Shown here: positions 1 to 11,719 of the stretch, one piece after another
How the letters are laid out: every line of letters begins with the position of its first letter
Position numbering within the stretch: the first letter of the stretch is position 1
Assembly (NCBI GenBank): GCA_015847255.1
Contig: JADLZK010008581.1
Coordinates: forward strand, 1-64,000
Source: Hyparrhenia diplandra
Taxonomy: Eukaryota; Streptophyta; Magnoliopsida; Poales; Poaceae
DNA: 64,000 bases
Direction of reading: 5' to 3'
Notes under the pieces: model-generated
Told to the model about the DNA's origin: nothing
What the model saw: the letters and a program-made list of their open reading frames with translations, nothing else
Database searches by the model: none
Translations under genes and position numbers: made by a program

Positions 1-812
1 TTTCTTGGTAGCCAATTGTGTGGACGAACATTGCTACTGAAACAGCTGCTACTTGTTCCAAGATGTCGTCCGTTTTTTTTTTTTTTTTTGACAGATGTGT
101 TGTCCATTGTTGGGGGCGCCCTAAATATTTAGAAGCTCATTTCAACTGGCATTTCGTGGGTCGTCCCGAGCGGCATGAGCAAGGGCATCTCCCGTGTAAG
201 CCCATACTCTAATTTGTAGAGTCTAGATACAAAATCTAACTTGAGTGGAACTTCATAAATAAACTCATATTTTGCATGCTCTTGTAAAATCCACTTGCAA
301 GCCCTAGCAAATAGGAGTCTTTTATCCAACCTCGTAAACCAAAAAATATGAATCCATTGTGCCACTTGAGTTGATTGTAAGTTTAGGTTCTCAAATTTTT
401 GTAAGCTAGCTCTAATTTTTAAGTCGTCATAGAGTGTACTGATCTGCAGATAAACAAAGATTGTTAGAGAAACTAGCTAGCTTGGGGAGGGAAAAGGAGT
501 GGAAAAAACGCCGGCCTAGGGGATGTGACGAGTCGGTGGTGGCCGCGCGTGTGGCTAGGCTACATATGGAATGCTGCATGGAGACGTACGTACCATTAAT
601 TATTTGTGGAAGTGAAAGAAATGGTGGACCACACGACGACCGACACGTATGACGGATAGCAACGAATCCAAGGACGACCTAACGGCAACGCTAATGACGA
701 AATTAATTAAGTAATGGCACTTGTCTGTCTTTGTCTCACGTTGTTGACGCGTACTTACCACAGCTATAGCGGCCTGACCGAAGCACAATCTGATGATGCT
801 GATAGCGGTGTA
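1..812. other. Intergenic, no gene recognised
   Basis: No coding region with recognisable protein similarity is visible. There is a short poly-T run near 76-89 and the rest is ordinary AT-rich flank. Small open frames on both strands lack any motif and are treated as chance. Confidence 0.6.
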
Positions 813-1073
813 CTCCCTCCGTCCCCAAATAGATGTCTATTCTCGCTTCCCGGTAAGTCAACGTTTCAAGCTTCTTTGTAATTATATATTAAAATATATA
901 AATATTTACGCTTAAGTAATTAGTATCATTGAAAAGATCTTTACGCCTAGTTTTTAATAAATTTATCCGGAGATATAAAATGTTGTGACGTATTTTCTAC
1001 AAACCTACCAAAAGTTGGAAAAGTTTGGCCAGACGCACCCCAAAAACGACTTCTATTAAGGGACGAGAGGGAG
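813..1073. mobile_element. Stowaway-type MITE (261 bp)
   Basis: The element opens with CTCCCTCCGTCCCC and closes with the inverted form (GGGACGAGAGGGAG), and it is flanked on both sides by the dinucleotide TA (811-812 and 1074-1075). A Tc1/mariner-type TIR, a TA target duplication, AT-rich internal sequence and no coding capacity are the definition of Stowaway MITEs. It lies about 1.4 kb upstream of the Rboh start codon. Confidence 0.9.
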
Positions 1074-2045
1074 TAGGGTACTAGTATACAATGAAGCGAA
1101 AGCTGCACGTACGGACGGGACGGGACGGAATATGAGCACTAGGAGAGCAGGTCACTGACGAGTGGACCCACAGACAAACCTTGCAGCCTGCCCATCTATG
1201 GTCGTCGTCGTCGTCGTCGTCTATTGTGGGTTGTTGACGGACGCGGAAACGAAGGCGCACGACCGTCGTACGTGTCTTGGGCACGGGCGTTTCGTTTGTT
1301 TTTCCCATCGCAGGCCAGGGTGGACGGCATTCAGATGCCTTTCAGAAACAGGGGGACGGAACCGGACCTCCCGCCAGGCCGGGCCGGTTTCGCATCCCAA
1401 CCTCAACCTTTGTGTTATAATATAGAGTATAGTAAAGTATTTAGCATGTTGGTGATAAAGTTTTAGTGGAATAGTTAACGGCCGGCGCTGATGGTTGAAG
1501 ATGGAATATCTGTAGTACGTTTGACACAATTGTCTTCGTCGCCTGATAATCACACGAGTACTCTACATGATGGAACCTGATCTCTGTCTGTCACAAAAGA
1601 CCGTCCGTCTTGAGGGACAAACACAGAAGGGCCTGCAAAAGCCTCGCCAAACAAGTAGTAGTAGAGGAGGAACGTGCAACCAACTGGAGAAGCGCCGCCG
1701 CCGAATGAAACCCGCATTCAGCGCTTCGGTTTCCACCTACTACAGGAAAAGGAGGATGCATGTGTCCGCCCGCCGCCCGGCTGCCGGATTTGGAGCTCAA
1801 ACCTTGGGGCCGCCCCCTGTATTCACTGCTTCAATCATCATAGCTGTCCCGCGCCCAACCCAACACGAGTATACTACAAAACTCACCTAGATAGGTGAGA
1901 CCCGTCAATGTCCACCTCCGTGTCGTCGTAGCTGGACACCGGACTGCATCCCACCCATCATGCACAGCTACCAAATCCAGTCCAGCTGCAGAGCAGGTCG
2001 TCGCGTCGTCCTACGGCTAACCAACTCTGCATTGCACTGTCTCTC
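1074..2045. other. Upstream region of the Rboh gene
   Basis: No gene is recognised between the MITE and the putative TATA box. The stretch is the likely distal promoter of the downstream oxidase gene. Several open frames of about 70-110 codons on both strands show no family motifs. Confidence 0.5.
1201..1221. repeat. (GTC)7 microsatellite
   Basis: Seven perfect GTC units in the upstream region of the Rboh gene. The open frames through it (poly-Val or poly-Asp) are repeat artefacts. Confidence 0.9.
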
Positions 2046-2052
2046 TATATAT
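2046..2052 (+). promoter_or_regulatory. Putative TATA box of the Rboh gene
   Basis: A TATATAT run inside a CT-rich context is followed by a CT-rich stretch typical of a plant 5' leader. It lies about 130 bp upstream of the inferred 5'UTR donor site. Inference only; no transcript evidence is available. Confidence 0.5.
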
Positions 2053-2181
2053 CTTCCACGTCTCTCTCTCAGCAGTCGCACAGCATTCTCCCTTCAATTC
2101 CTTCCACTGCATGCCTTCTTCGACCTACCAAACTCACTTCAGATTCACTACTGCGGCACGGCACTGCTCTGATCAGGGAAG

Positions 2182-2450
2182 GTGAGTGTCATTATCATCA
2201 TGTCCAGTTTCTTACACATCATCGTAGATTTTGCAATGCCGAGTCCTTTTCCTTTCTTTTTCCAACAAAACGGCACGATCGAGCACCGCCGTGCATGTCA
2301 TTATCATCATCAATCCAAAAAAAAGGACAAGGACGAGCGAGGGAGGAGCATGCTTGCAAGATTTACAAGCTTCTGCTGTCATGTCGAGTTTCTTGACGAC
2401 CGGCCGGCCAGCCGGTGCTGACGTTTTCTCGCCGTCGCAATGCCTTGCAG
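2182..2450 (+). other. Probable 5'UTR intron of the Rboh gene
   Basis: A strong donor (G|GTGAGTG) at 2182 pairs with a strong acceptor (CCTTGCAG) ending at 2450. The intervening 269 bp is T-rich with an ordinary intron composition. The leader then runs 43 bases to the ATG at 2494. A leader intron would explain why the TATA-like box sits so far from the start codon. Confidence 0.6.
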
Positions 2451-2493
2451 GGACTTGTTGCGTTGATAAAACTCCATCGGCTAAAGTATTACC

Positions 2494-5400
2494 ATGTCGT
2501 CGTCTTCGGGCCAGAACGAGACCGGCGGTGGCGGCGCGGGGCCACCGCCGCCGCTGCCGACGGCGTTCAAGAGCCCCTCCACGGACGGCAAGAGCGGCGG
2601 CAGCCGCCGGAGCACGCGGTTCAAGGACGAGGACGAGTACGTCGAGGTCACGCTCGACGTCCGGGACGACGCCGCCGGCGTCGTGGCCATCAAGGACGTC
2701 GTCCTTGGGACCACCGCCGCCGCCGGCGGCGGCGATGTCCGAGACGACACACAGGACGCCGCGACGCTCCTGGACCGCCCGGCGCCCGGCTCCGCTTCGG
2801 GGGCCTGCTGTCGTCCAAGCTCAGGGCCGCGCGGGCGCACCTCGGCCGCATCGCGTCCGTGAAGCGCGCCGCCGCGGTGCCGCTCTCGGCGCTGCTCCGC
2901 CGCGACCCCGACCGCGACCGCTCGAGCAGGGGTAGGCTCGACAGGAGCGTCGTCACGGGCGCCGCCAGCGCGCTCAGGGGCCTGCAGTTCCTCAACCAGG
3001 CCGCCGTAACCGAGGGCTGGACCGAGGTCGAGAAGCGCTTCCACCGCCTCGCCGTCGACGGATTCCTTCTCCGCTCACGCTTCGCCCAGTGCATCGGTCA
3101 GTCTTCTTTCTTGCTGGAGACCCCTGAGCGTCTGAATCTGAACATATCTGAATTTCTGAATGAAATGGTCGTGCTGATCTGAATCTGCAGGGATGGTTGG
3201 ATCCGAGGAGTTTGCGGCGCAGATCTTCGACGCACTTGCACGGCGAAGAGGGATCACGGCCATGGTGCTCACCAAGGATCAGGTCAGGGAGTTCTGGGAG
3301 CAGCTCTCTGATCCAGGATTTGATGCCAAGCTTCGGACATTCTTTGACATGTATGTCATCCGTCGGTTGAGTTTACTTACTCCAAGTTCAGTTTTTGTTT
3401 TCCTGTGCAGTCTGAATTTCTGATGCCACTTTCAGAAACATTAAACCTGTTCATGTCTCAACTTGTTGCAGGGTTGACAAGAATGCCGATGGCCAGATCA
3501 CTGCAGAGGAGCTCAAGGAGGTAATAAAACTAGCCAATGAAATTGATCAATAGTTACAAACATTTTGTCACTTGATTGATATCTCAATTCAATCAACAAT
3601 CTCAACATTATGAATTTCTTGCACCATCGTCAGGTCCTCACTCTGACTGCCTCTGCGAACAAGCTGTCCAAGATCCTGGAGCGCGTCGACGAGTACACCG
3701 CACTGATCATGGAGGACCTCGACCCCGACAACCTCGGCTACATCGAGGTCCATACTCTTGCTTTGCTTGCCCTCTCAATTCGACATTCTTGACATTGTCC
3801 ATCTTCTGACATTACCATCTGAAACAAACAGATCGCCAACCTGGAGTCGCTGCTGCTGCAGCAGCCGCCGCCGGCGACGACGACGCGGCTGGTGACGCAC
3901 AGCTCCACCAACATCAGCCAGCTCATCAGCCAGAGGCTGGCGCCGTCGCGCGACGACGGCCCACTCCGGCGCGCCGCCAGGGGCGTCCTCTACTTCATGG
4001 AGGACAACTGGAAGCGCGTGTGGGTGATGGCGCTGTGGCTGTCCATCAACGCGGCGCTCTTCGCCTGGAAGTTCGCCGCGTACCGGCGGCACCCGACGTT
4101 CGCCGTGATGGGGTACTGCGTCTGCGTCGCCAAGGGCGGCGCCGAGACCACCAAGTTCAACATGGCGCTCATCCTGCTCCCCGTGTGCCGGAACACCATC
4201 ACCTGGCTCCGGTCCCGGACAAGGCTCGGCGCCGCCGTCCCGTTCAACGACAACATCAACTTCCACAAGGTGGTGGCGGGCGGCGTCGCCGTCGGCGTCG
4301 CGCTGCACGCCGTGACGCACCTCACCTGCGACTTCCCGAGGCTGCTCCACGCCAGCGCCGCCGCGTACGAGCCCATGAAGGCCTACTTCGGCCAGCGCCG
4401 GATCCCGGACTACTGGTGGTTCGTGAGGGGCGTCGAGGGGCGTCACCGGCGTCATCATGGTCGTGCTCATGGCCGTCGCCTACACGCTGGCGCACCCGTG
4501 GTTCCGACGGGGAAAGCTAAGCGAGGGCAACCCGCTGCGCCGGCTCAGTGGGTTCAACATGTTCTGGTACTCCCATCACCTCTTCGTCATCGTCTACGTC
4601 GCATTCGTCGTCCATGGCGTCTGCCTCTACATCAACCGGACCTGGTACAAGCAGACGACATGGATGTACCTCGCCGTCCCCGTACTGCTGTACGCCGGCG
4701 AGCGGCTTCTCCGGGCGCTGAGGTCGCATGGCCTCACCACCGTGAGGATCGACAAGGTGGCCCTGTACCCCGGAAACGTCATCGCCATTCACATGAGCAA
4801 GCCGCACGGGTTCAGCTACAAGAGCGGGCAGTATATCTACGTCAACTGCGGCGAGGTCTCGCCGTTCGAGTGGTAAGCCGCCCGGCCGGCATCGGTCGTC
4901 GAGCGCCATGGATGAGATCTGACTGTTGCTTAATTCCTTCGTTCGTGGCTGCTGGCTGCAGGCACCCGTTCACCATCACCTCGGCGCCCGGCGACGACTA
5001 CCTGAGCATGCACATCCGCTGCCGCGGCGACTGGACCACCAGCTTCAGGGCGCTCTTCGCGCAGGTGTGCCGGCCCCCGCCGCCGGCCAGAGCGGCCTCC
5101 TGCGGGCCGACTTCGCGTCCTCCACGGCGGCGGCGGGCAAGCTCCCGAAGCTGCTGATCGACGGGCCCTACGGCGCCCCCGCGCAGGACTACCGCAAGTA
5201 CGACGTGCTCCTCCTCATCGGCCTCGGCATCGGCGCTACCCCGCTCATCAGCATCGTCAAGGACGTGCTCAACAACATCTCCGACGAAGAGCAGCCGCCG
5301 CCGTCGCCGGCGGCGACAGAGGAGGAGTTCATGACGCGGCGGGTGTACTTCTACTGGTGCACGCGCGAGGAAGGGTCCTTCGAGTGGTTCCGCGGCGTGA

Positions 5401-5750
5401 TGAACGAGGTGGCGGAGCGCGACGCCCGCGGCGACGTGGTGGAGCTCCACAACCACTGCACCAGCGTGTACGAGGAAGGCGACGCCCGGTCGGCGCTGCT
5501 GGTGATGCTGCAGGCGCTGCACCACGCCAAGAGCGGCGTCGACGTCGTGTCCGGGACGCGCGTGCGCACGCACTTCGCGCGCCCCAACTGGCGGGACGTC
5601 TTCAAGCGGGTGGCGTGCGCCCACCAGGGCCAGCGCGTCGGCGTCTTCTTCTGCGGCGACCAGAAGCTCACGCCGGAGCTCCGCCGCCTGTCGCAGGACT
5701 TCTCCCACAAGACCACCACCAAGTTCGTCTTCCACAAGGAGAACTTCTGA
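2494..5750 (+). CDS. Rboh: Respiratory burst NADPH oxidase (Rboh), six coding exons, three frameshifts
   Basis: Plasma-membrane NADPH oxidase that passes electrons from cytosolic NADPH through FAD and haems to apoplastic O2, giving superoxide. Exons by splice sites: 2494-3096, 3191-3350, 3472-3520, 3634-3747, 3832-4872, 4962-5750, about 918 aa, normal for the family. In order: NADPH-Ox N-terminal domain (RFKDEDEYVEVTLDV; FFDM), a canonical EF-hand across exon 3 (DKNADGQITAEE), a second Ca-binding-like segment (EDLDPDNLGYIE), six-TM ferric-reductase core with haem His (HKVVAGG, HAVTHL, HHLFVIVY), FAD site (HPFTITSAPGDDYLS), NADPH sites (DGPYGAPAQDY, GLGIGATPLISI) and the family C-terminus FHKENF. 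Start ATG sits in context accATGt. Frame breaks: one base short near 2760-2790, one extra G in a G-run near 4438, one base short in a C-run near 5072. Exon lengths (603, 1041, 789) each miss the expected phase by exactly one base. Family certain; exact paralogue not assigned. Confidence 0.95.
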
Positions 5751-6196
5751 TGAACGATCGAGCGGTTAAGTTCATCGCGCACCTGGCCGGATCACCACCC
5801 CAGCCATGAGCTCCACCGTTGGTGAATTGAACCAAGTTATATATTGGGTATATATATATTGCTGGTGTGTTTTAGCTTCTCAGGGTAGGGACAGAAGTGC
5901 TTAACATATATAATAGATAATGTATCGAGCTAGTAATTAACTATATCGAGCACTTTTTTTTTTGTTTTTCCTTTTGCATTTTTGGAAAATGGTATAGCCG
6001 TATAGGAGTATACGTACAGTATAGCATTCTCATTTGTGATGTTCTAACTATATTGTCCACATGTACAAAATTAGGATAAATGACTTAATTTTGTTGGACT
6101 TATTTGGTTTTCTACGCAACAAACTTAGCACGCACTTACATTCTTTTTTCTAACGAAAGAATGAATTATTAAAAAAAAACTCGGCAAAATACGGCC
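5751..6196. other. 3' flank of Rboh
   Basis: AT-rich sequence with several AATAAA-like strings, presumably the 3'UTR and polyadenylation region of the oxidase gene. No coding region is seen. Confidence 0.5.
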
Positions 6197-6860
6197 CAAT
6201 ATATATGCATATAAAAAGAATTAAAGTAAAAATAAACAATAATCTATAATAAAGCCCTTCTATCATATTACTCTTTGTTGGTTTTGGTTTGGTCCAATTT
6301 AGAGTACATTTCTCGTGATGAATCCATCGACTAGGGGTGTATCACACCGGGGGCTAGAGGTCTCAAGCCCCTCTACCCGGCCGTACCTTGCCAACAAGGG
6401 CGTGAAAACGTCATCATTGCGGCGTGGTGTCCCACCATGAAATGCTCCCATGTATGAGTGTAAAGTCGCTCTCTCTTTCGCACTTTGCTCCCTTGCTCTT
6501 TCATTCATGGCATGCTCTGTCACTACTACTTGTTGGACGGCGTTCGTCTCCCTTGAACGTTGGTGGATGTGGCTAGGAACTCCAACACTCCAATTGTAAA
6601 AATGGGAATACTTTTGCCGCGACACGAGGGGGAGCATCGAGTTCCTTAGTCACATCCATCAAGGGTTGTAAACTTTAAGCGTGAGCTAAGGTTTTGTGCA
6701 ATTGATACTTCCCGTGTCGCATGCTCAACTCTATCTTTATTCGGTGTGCATCTGTCTGGCGGTCAACGGGCCCGAGGCCCCCTACCCCGGCCATGCCATT
6801 GGAGCCCCTTCGCCCCCAAAAAAAAAATTTTTCTAGTATATATATATATAAAATATTATC
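6197..6860. repeat. Left direct repeat flanking the Rboh fragment
   Basis: This stretch matches 7357-8240 in the same orientation. Shared blocks in the same order include an AAAAATAAACAAT...CTATAATAAAGCCC block, TTTAGAGTACA...GTGATGAATCCATCGACTAG, a GTGGTGTCCCACCA segment, a GGTGTGCATC segment near the end, and a terminal TATATATATATAAAAT tract. The copies differ by many substitutions and indels. Whether these are LTRs of a small non-autonomous retroelement or two insertions of one family is not settled; clear TG...CA ends were not found. Confidence 0.6.
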
Positions 6861-6865
6861 TCAAA

Positions 6866-7356
6866 CTCAAAGTGTAACATCTCGAAACAAACAGATCGCC
6901 AACCTCGAGTCGCTGGCCGCTGCAAGAACCGGGCGGCGGCGACGACGACGCGGCTGGTGACGCGACAGTCCAACAACATCGCCCGCCTAAACGGCCGGAG
7001 GGTCGGCGCCGCCACGCGACGACGGCCCGTTCGGCCAGCGCCGCGGGCGCCCTCTACTTCATGGAGGACAACCGAAGCGCGTGTGGGTGATGGCGCTGTG
7101 GCTGGCCATCAACGCGGCTCTTTCGCCTCGAAGTTCACCGCGATCGGGCGCCACCCAACGCTCGCCGTGATGGGTTATTGCGTCTACGCCGCCAAGGGCG
7201 GCACGGAGACCACCAAGTTCAACATGGCGCCATCCGCTCCTCCCGGTGCCTAACACCATCACGGCTCCGGCCCGGACGACCTACAGTTCTAAGGCCACCG
7301 TCCGTTCAACGATAGCATCAACTTCCACAAGGTGATGGGGGGGGGAGTCGCCGTCA
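6866..7356 (+). pseudogene. Captured Rboh fragment (intron 4 end plus start of exon 5)
   Basis: The segment is a diverged copy of about 3812-4294 of the upstream oxidase gene. It includes the last bases of the intron (GAAACAAACAG) directly followed by exon 5 sequence (ATCGCCAACCT...), so it was copied from genomic DNA and not from mRNA. Recognisable oxidase motifs survive (MALWL, VMGYCVYAAKGG, ETTKFNMA) but in several reading frames, and it stops abruptly within the codons around FNDNINFHKV. It has no start, no haem or FAD regions, and direct repeats on both sides. It cannot encode an oxidase. Confidence 0.85.
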
Positions 7357-8240
7357 CCAAATATATATACATAAAAAAGACTTAAAATAAAAATAAACAA
7401 TGGTCTATAATAAAGCCCTTCTATCGTATTATTCTTTGGTGGTTTTTGGTTTGGTTGAACATTGAATTTAGAGTACACTCCTTGTGATGAATCCATCGAC
7501 TAGGGGCAGATCTGCTCGTGGGGCTAAGTGGGGCTCGAGCCCCCTTTATCCCGCTGGTCGCGCCTCGCCAACATGGCCGTGAAATGTCATCGCTGTGGTG
7601 TGGTGTCCCACCACGAAATGCTCTCATGCCCGAGTGTGAAGTTACTCTCTTCTGCATTGCTATCTTGCTCTCTTATCAGTATGGCGTCCTAAAGTGGAGG
7701 AAACACCTTCGTCCACCACTGTCGGCAACGCTCGTCTCCATCGAACACCAGTGATGTGGCTAAGGAACTCCAACACTCCAATTATAAAAATAAAAATGGG
7801 AATACTTACAAAGCCAAGCGACTTGATGATCATTGAGTGTTCAAGGGTCTTGACGAAGCACTGTCCACAAAGTTTTTAAGCAATAAGAAATTTATAAACA
7901 ATGAGAAAAACTTTGTCATGAGCCAAGGTTTTGGGCGCAATTGCCTAACCCGACCTTTTTCTTTGTCACAGGCTCGACTCTGCCCTCGTTCACTTGGCTT
8001 ATCACCGGAAGGTCGCCAGATATTTTTCTCGCAAAGATCGCCCGGCCCGGTACCACCAAAGTACTTTTCTCTCACAAAGATAAAGATCACCCCAGTAGGT
8101 ACCTAACAGGGCTCTCTATCTCTATTCAGGTGTGCATCCGTCGCTAGGGCTGGGGGCTTGAGCCCCTGCCCCCGGTCGCACCATTGAGCCCCCCAGGCTC
8201 TCTAGAATTTATATAATATATATATAAAATTTACTAGATA
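7357..8240. repeat. Right direct repeat flanking the Rboh fragment
   Basis: Same-orientation partner of 6197-6860, longer by internal insertions (for example around 7800-8110). The boundary with the Rboh fragment falls at about 7357 where GTCGCCGTCACC gives way to an AAATATATATACATA tract. It ends in an AT tract just upstream of the next gene's promoter. Confidence 0.6.
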
Positions 8241-8596
8241 GCCTTCACTTAAGATAAAATCTGAATGCTGGACATTTGGTCTAAGTAAGCAAAATAGAAA
8301 TTGTTTTAGTCACTATGAAAATATACTCATTTGGTCTTTGTTTCCTTTCTCAAAACGAACTGTATTTTGGCTTTGGAGTCTGAAAAGTCTTGATAAATGA
8401 TGTCGTGATGAGTCAGTGACGATTCGGACGGTCCAGATCAAGGATCCGTTGCCCCCGACAGTTCCCCGTCCTCTCTAGTAGCCTCACTCGGTGGATGCCC
8501 TGCCCCCATTTCAATTTCAATTTCAAATCTCCCCTCCTCTCTCGCTCCTCCCCTACGCAGCCAAACCCTAACCCTACCTGCCTCGTCGCCGTCCCG
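8241..8596 (+). promoter_or_regulatory. Promoter and 5' leader region of the coiled-coil gene
   Basis: The last ~90 bases before the ATG are CT-rich (TCTCCCCTCCTCTCTCGC) and include AACCCTAACCCTA (8566-8578), a telobox-like element known from promoters of plant translation and growth genes. No clear TATA box is seen. The assignment as promoter is positional inference. Confidence 0.45.
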
Positions 8597-11500
8597 ATGT
8601 CCGACTCCGAGGCGTCCGCGGCCCCGGCCGCTGCTACGCCCGCGGCGCCGGCGGAGTCCTCCCCGTCCTCGGCGGTGAGCATCTCGCATCGCACGTCCAC
8701 TGTTCATCTGATCTCCGCTGTGCTAAATCTGATTTCTGTTTCTCTCTGTTCGCGTTGGGTTTGTCTGTGTGGTTGGATCGGCAGAGGAAGGAAGAGCTGC
8801 TGCCTGTGCAGGAAAAGATCTCGGTAACCACTCTCCACCATTCCTGTGTGGAACCGTCTCTCCTCGTTGGTTTTACTTTACTGTTCCTCGCGTGTGCTGG
8901 GTTCCGTTGCTGTCACGGGCAGAAATGATGCTGGGCGTGGTTTGTGTCACCAAGTTGCTGTGTTTTGTTTTGGTGGTGTCATGCTGGTGCGCTAGGTGGC
9001 CAACTTAATAATGTACCGGAACTTACTCAAGGCCTCGATCAGCCTCACATTAGCATGATCTTCTCCAAATTAATGTGCTGTGGTCTTGTACTCTTGTCTG
9101 AAGACTCTGAAAAGACTGGAACACCTTAGATCCCGGATCCTTTTTTTTTTTTTTTTTTTGACGCAAAGACTGGGGAGATCCCCACAGTATAATTTCATTG
9201 AAAAATAAAAGAGGGTTCAGAGCCTACTTACAGAGGTTACAGAGCTTACAAACGTTAACTAACTGATGAAAGCATCTAACGATCCCGGATCCTTTGAGGC
9301 AACCAACCTCCCGCATCGTGCATGATCATTGATTTGGTTATGGGATTGAACTGACACAATATTTTTATACTTCTATTGATGTGATTCAATATTTTAGAGG
9401 TATTGAGCCCATACAAAATTACTGATCAAGAAGATAAATAAACGTATTATAGTTGAAAGACCCTATTAAATGGAATTTCAGCAGAAATAAACAACCGACA
9501 CATCATTCAAAACCAAGGCAACTTGCCCCAATTCATACTGCTTTTGACACAACATTCCTGTAACATCCTTTACTACTAACATTCTGAATAGATGTGTTTA
9601 GTAACTCCCTGTTCAATCACAATATGGTTAGTCTATACAGTAATCATGAAGCTAGTTCTCTGCTCTGATGTATTATTTTCAGCAAATTCTTTTCGAAGTA
9701 ACCTTAGATCTCTAGAGTTATAAAACTAATTTCCCCCTTGTTTTGCTTCTTTTGAGCAGGAATTAAATGAATCACAATCAGAGCTTCTGGGGAGGCTCCG
9801 TGGGCTTAAGGAGGTGTGTTCTAATTTGGCAAACTTATTAGATTCACTCTATGAATGTTGTTTTTGTTATTACCGTATCAATCATGTGGTTTAGGCTAAC
9901 TTGTCCAATCCCAGTTTTCATGAGTTTTGGTGGCATGCTTGAGATATTTTCCACATTGGTTTCAATATTTTAATTCAAATTTTGTGGAATTATCGTAGTA
10001 GAAATGTTGATATATTACTTCTTATGTCCCAATGTTTCAGGATCTGCTGAGTTGGAGGAGTAATTTAGACTCCCAAGTGACGAAATACAAAGTGGTGAGT
10101 TTCGTTTGTATTTCAAGTTTGTCATTTTATATACTGATCTGTACTTCTTTTTTTTAGATATTATTAGTTGTCTTTTTAACAAGATCTTACCTTCTTGTTT
10201 AGTTTGTATAAATATTTCTGTTTCTATAGTAAATTTTCTTTTGCTAATTATTGGGTAATTCTTGAAAACTTTACTAGGGATCTTTTACAATTGTAACCCA
10301 TGCTGTGTGCATTTGACGATTCCATTAAATGTTTGTGAAGTGTAACACTAAAAGTGTTCCATGCCTTCAGGCTGACCAAAGCTACGCTAAGCTTAAGCAA
10401 ATAATGTACTTCTTATAGGTTGCATGGCAGTTTTATTTACCACTTAATCTATCTTGCAGGAACTCTCTGACATCAAGAGTGCACTCAATAATGAAATAGA
10501 ACAGCTTCGTTCAGTAAGCATAGCTTCTGCATCCTGTAAAAGGTTTGTAACATTTGTCTTCAGATTAAGTTATTTTGGAAAATATTGCCTTGTCCAGGAT
10601 TTTCAAGAGCTGAGGACCACCCTTAAGAAGCAGCAGGAAGATGTGTCACTTAGCTTAAAGAGTTTGGGGGTAATTACCTTTCTGCATTATATTTTTTAAT
10701 TTCTGTTGCATGTAAACTTACTATACAATATCTTTAAATCTGTTAATTTCAGCTTCAAGATGCTACGAAAAAATGATGCGAACAAAGGAAATGGAGAGGA
10801 CACAAATGAAGTCTTGTCAGCTAACTTAGGGAACTTGAAAGTAAGTAATAGCTCCATAGTGAAATACTTAAATTTACCTACTTGCAGAATGGCTGGCCTA
10901 TGTAGTATGATAGATGACTTTTCGCTCATGCTTTTCATTGACTTGACTGCCCTTTTTTCGTTTTTTTTTTTTGCTTAAGTTGTTTAATTTTCTTTTCCAG
11001 CTGGATGGTTCTTCGAAAACTATGATGAAAGCAGAGGCTCAAAGGAGGACAAGGTGGTACGTATTTAGTACTGGTTACATGGATGACTAGAAAATAAGTA
11101 GGAACATGCACTCTTGTTTTTTTTATGTTAGCTTTCAGAAGCTGGTTGTTGAACTGGTGAATACTTCCCCAGTCCCCTAAAAATTGAATTTGGCAACATT
11201 TCTGAAATTGTGAATGATATTTTTATCCATTGCCTAAATGTAGATATGGATAGTCACAAGAGGGGAATCATTGTGTTTATATTTGTGTAGAACTAGACGG
11301 TAGCATGAAAAGCTGTGAGGGACCAAACATGCTCATAACATTTGCAATGCTGGGTCCCATCCTTTTCTTCTGTTAGATAAAAAAAAAAATGTTATTTGAG
11401 AAATTCAGGTTTTTCATCCTTTTCCAAGATATACTATAGCTGGTTTTGTGGGTGGAGTTTACAAGGAAAGGTTTCACTGTCTTTTCCCTTATCACTGAGT

Positions 11501-11719
11501 GTGCAGAAGCATGCGTCAAGAGTTATGGTAGAACTTTATATCCGCTGATGATGGTTTAATTTGCTGCAGTCTCACCACTGTTTCTTAGTGGAAAGTTCTC
11601 CCTGACCTTTTACTTTCTGATGGCAACAGGAAAACACGGACACTGCTGATGATGGCATTGCCGACAAAGCTACTAAGGAGGTTAGCACAACTGATGAACA
11701 AGTTAATGCAGGAAACTGA
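8597..11719 (+). CDS. Small coiled-coil protein, nine exons, function unknown
   Basis: Exons by splice sites: 8597-8674, 8785-8823, 9760-9813, 10041-10094, 10460-10513, 10598-10669, 10753-10840, 11001-11053, 11630-11719; 582 nt, about 193 aa. The start MSDSEASAAPA opens an Ala/Pro/Ser-rich N-terminus; the middle (RKEELLPVQEKIS, ELNESQSELLGRLRGLKE, ELSDIKSALNNEIEQLRS, DFQELRTTLKKQQ) is charged, helical and heptad-like, a likely coiled coil; the C-terminus is acidic and ends DEQVNAGN. Three consecutive exons are exactly 54 nt and phase 0, which looks like an old internal repetition. Exon 7 hits an early stop after a run of six A (10760s) and exon 8 is one base short; the two errors cancel in length and the downstream exons read well, so a +1 indel in the A run is the likely cause. 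No enzymatic motif. I recall similar uncharacterised plant proteins but cannot name one. Confidence 0.75.
9144..9280 (-). mobile_element. Short non-LTR retroposon (SINE or 5'-truncated LINE) in intron 2
   Basis: A perfect 15-bp target duplication (GATCCCGGATCCTTT) occupies 9129-9143 and 9281-9295. The insert starts with a poly-T run on +, meaning a poly-A tail on -, followed by about 120 bases with no coding capacity. A tail plus a long direct target duplication is diagnostic of L1-mediated retroposition. It lies in intron 2 (8824-9759) of the coiled-coil gene, antisense to it. Confidence 0.85.

Noticed and set aside
1081..1308. Poly-Asp / poly-Val frames near 1.2 kb
   Set aside because: They are translations of the (GTC)7 microsatellite.
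2231..3182. Long alternative frames across Rboh exon 1
   Set aside because: They are shadows of a GC-rich exon; only the pieces carrying family motifs were used, joined across the indel.
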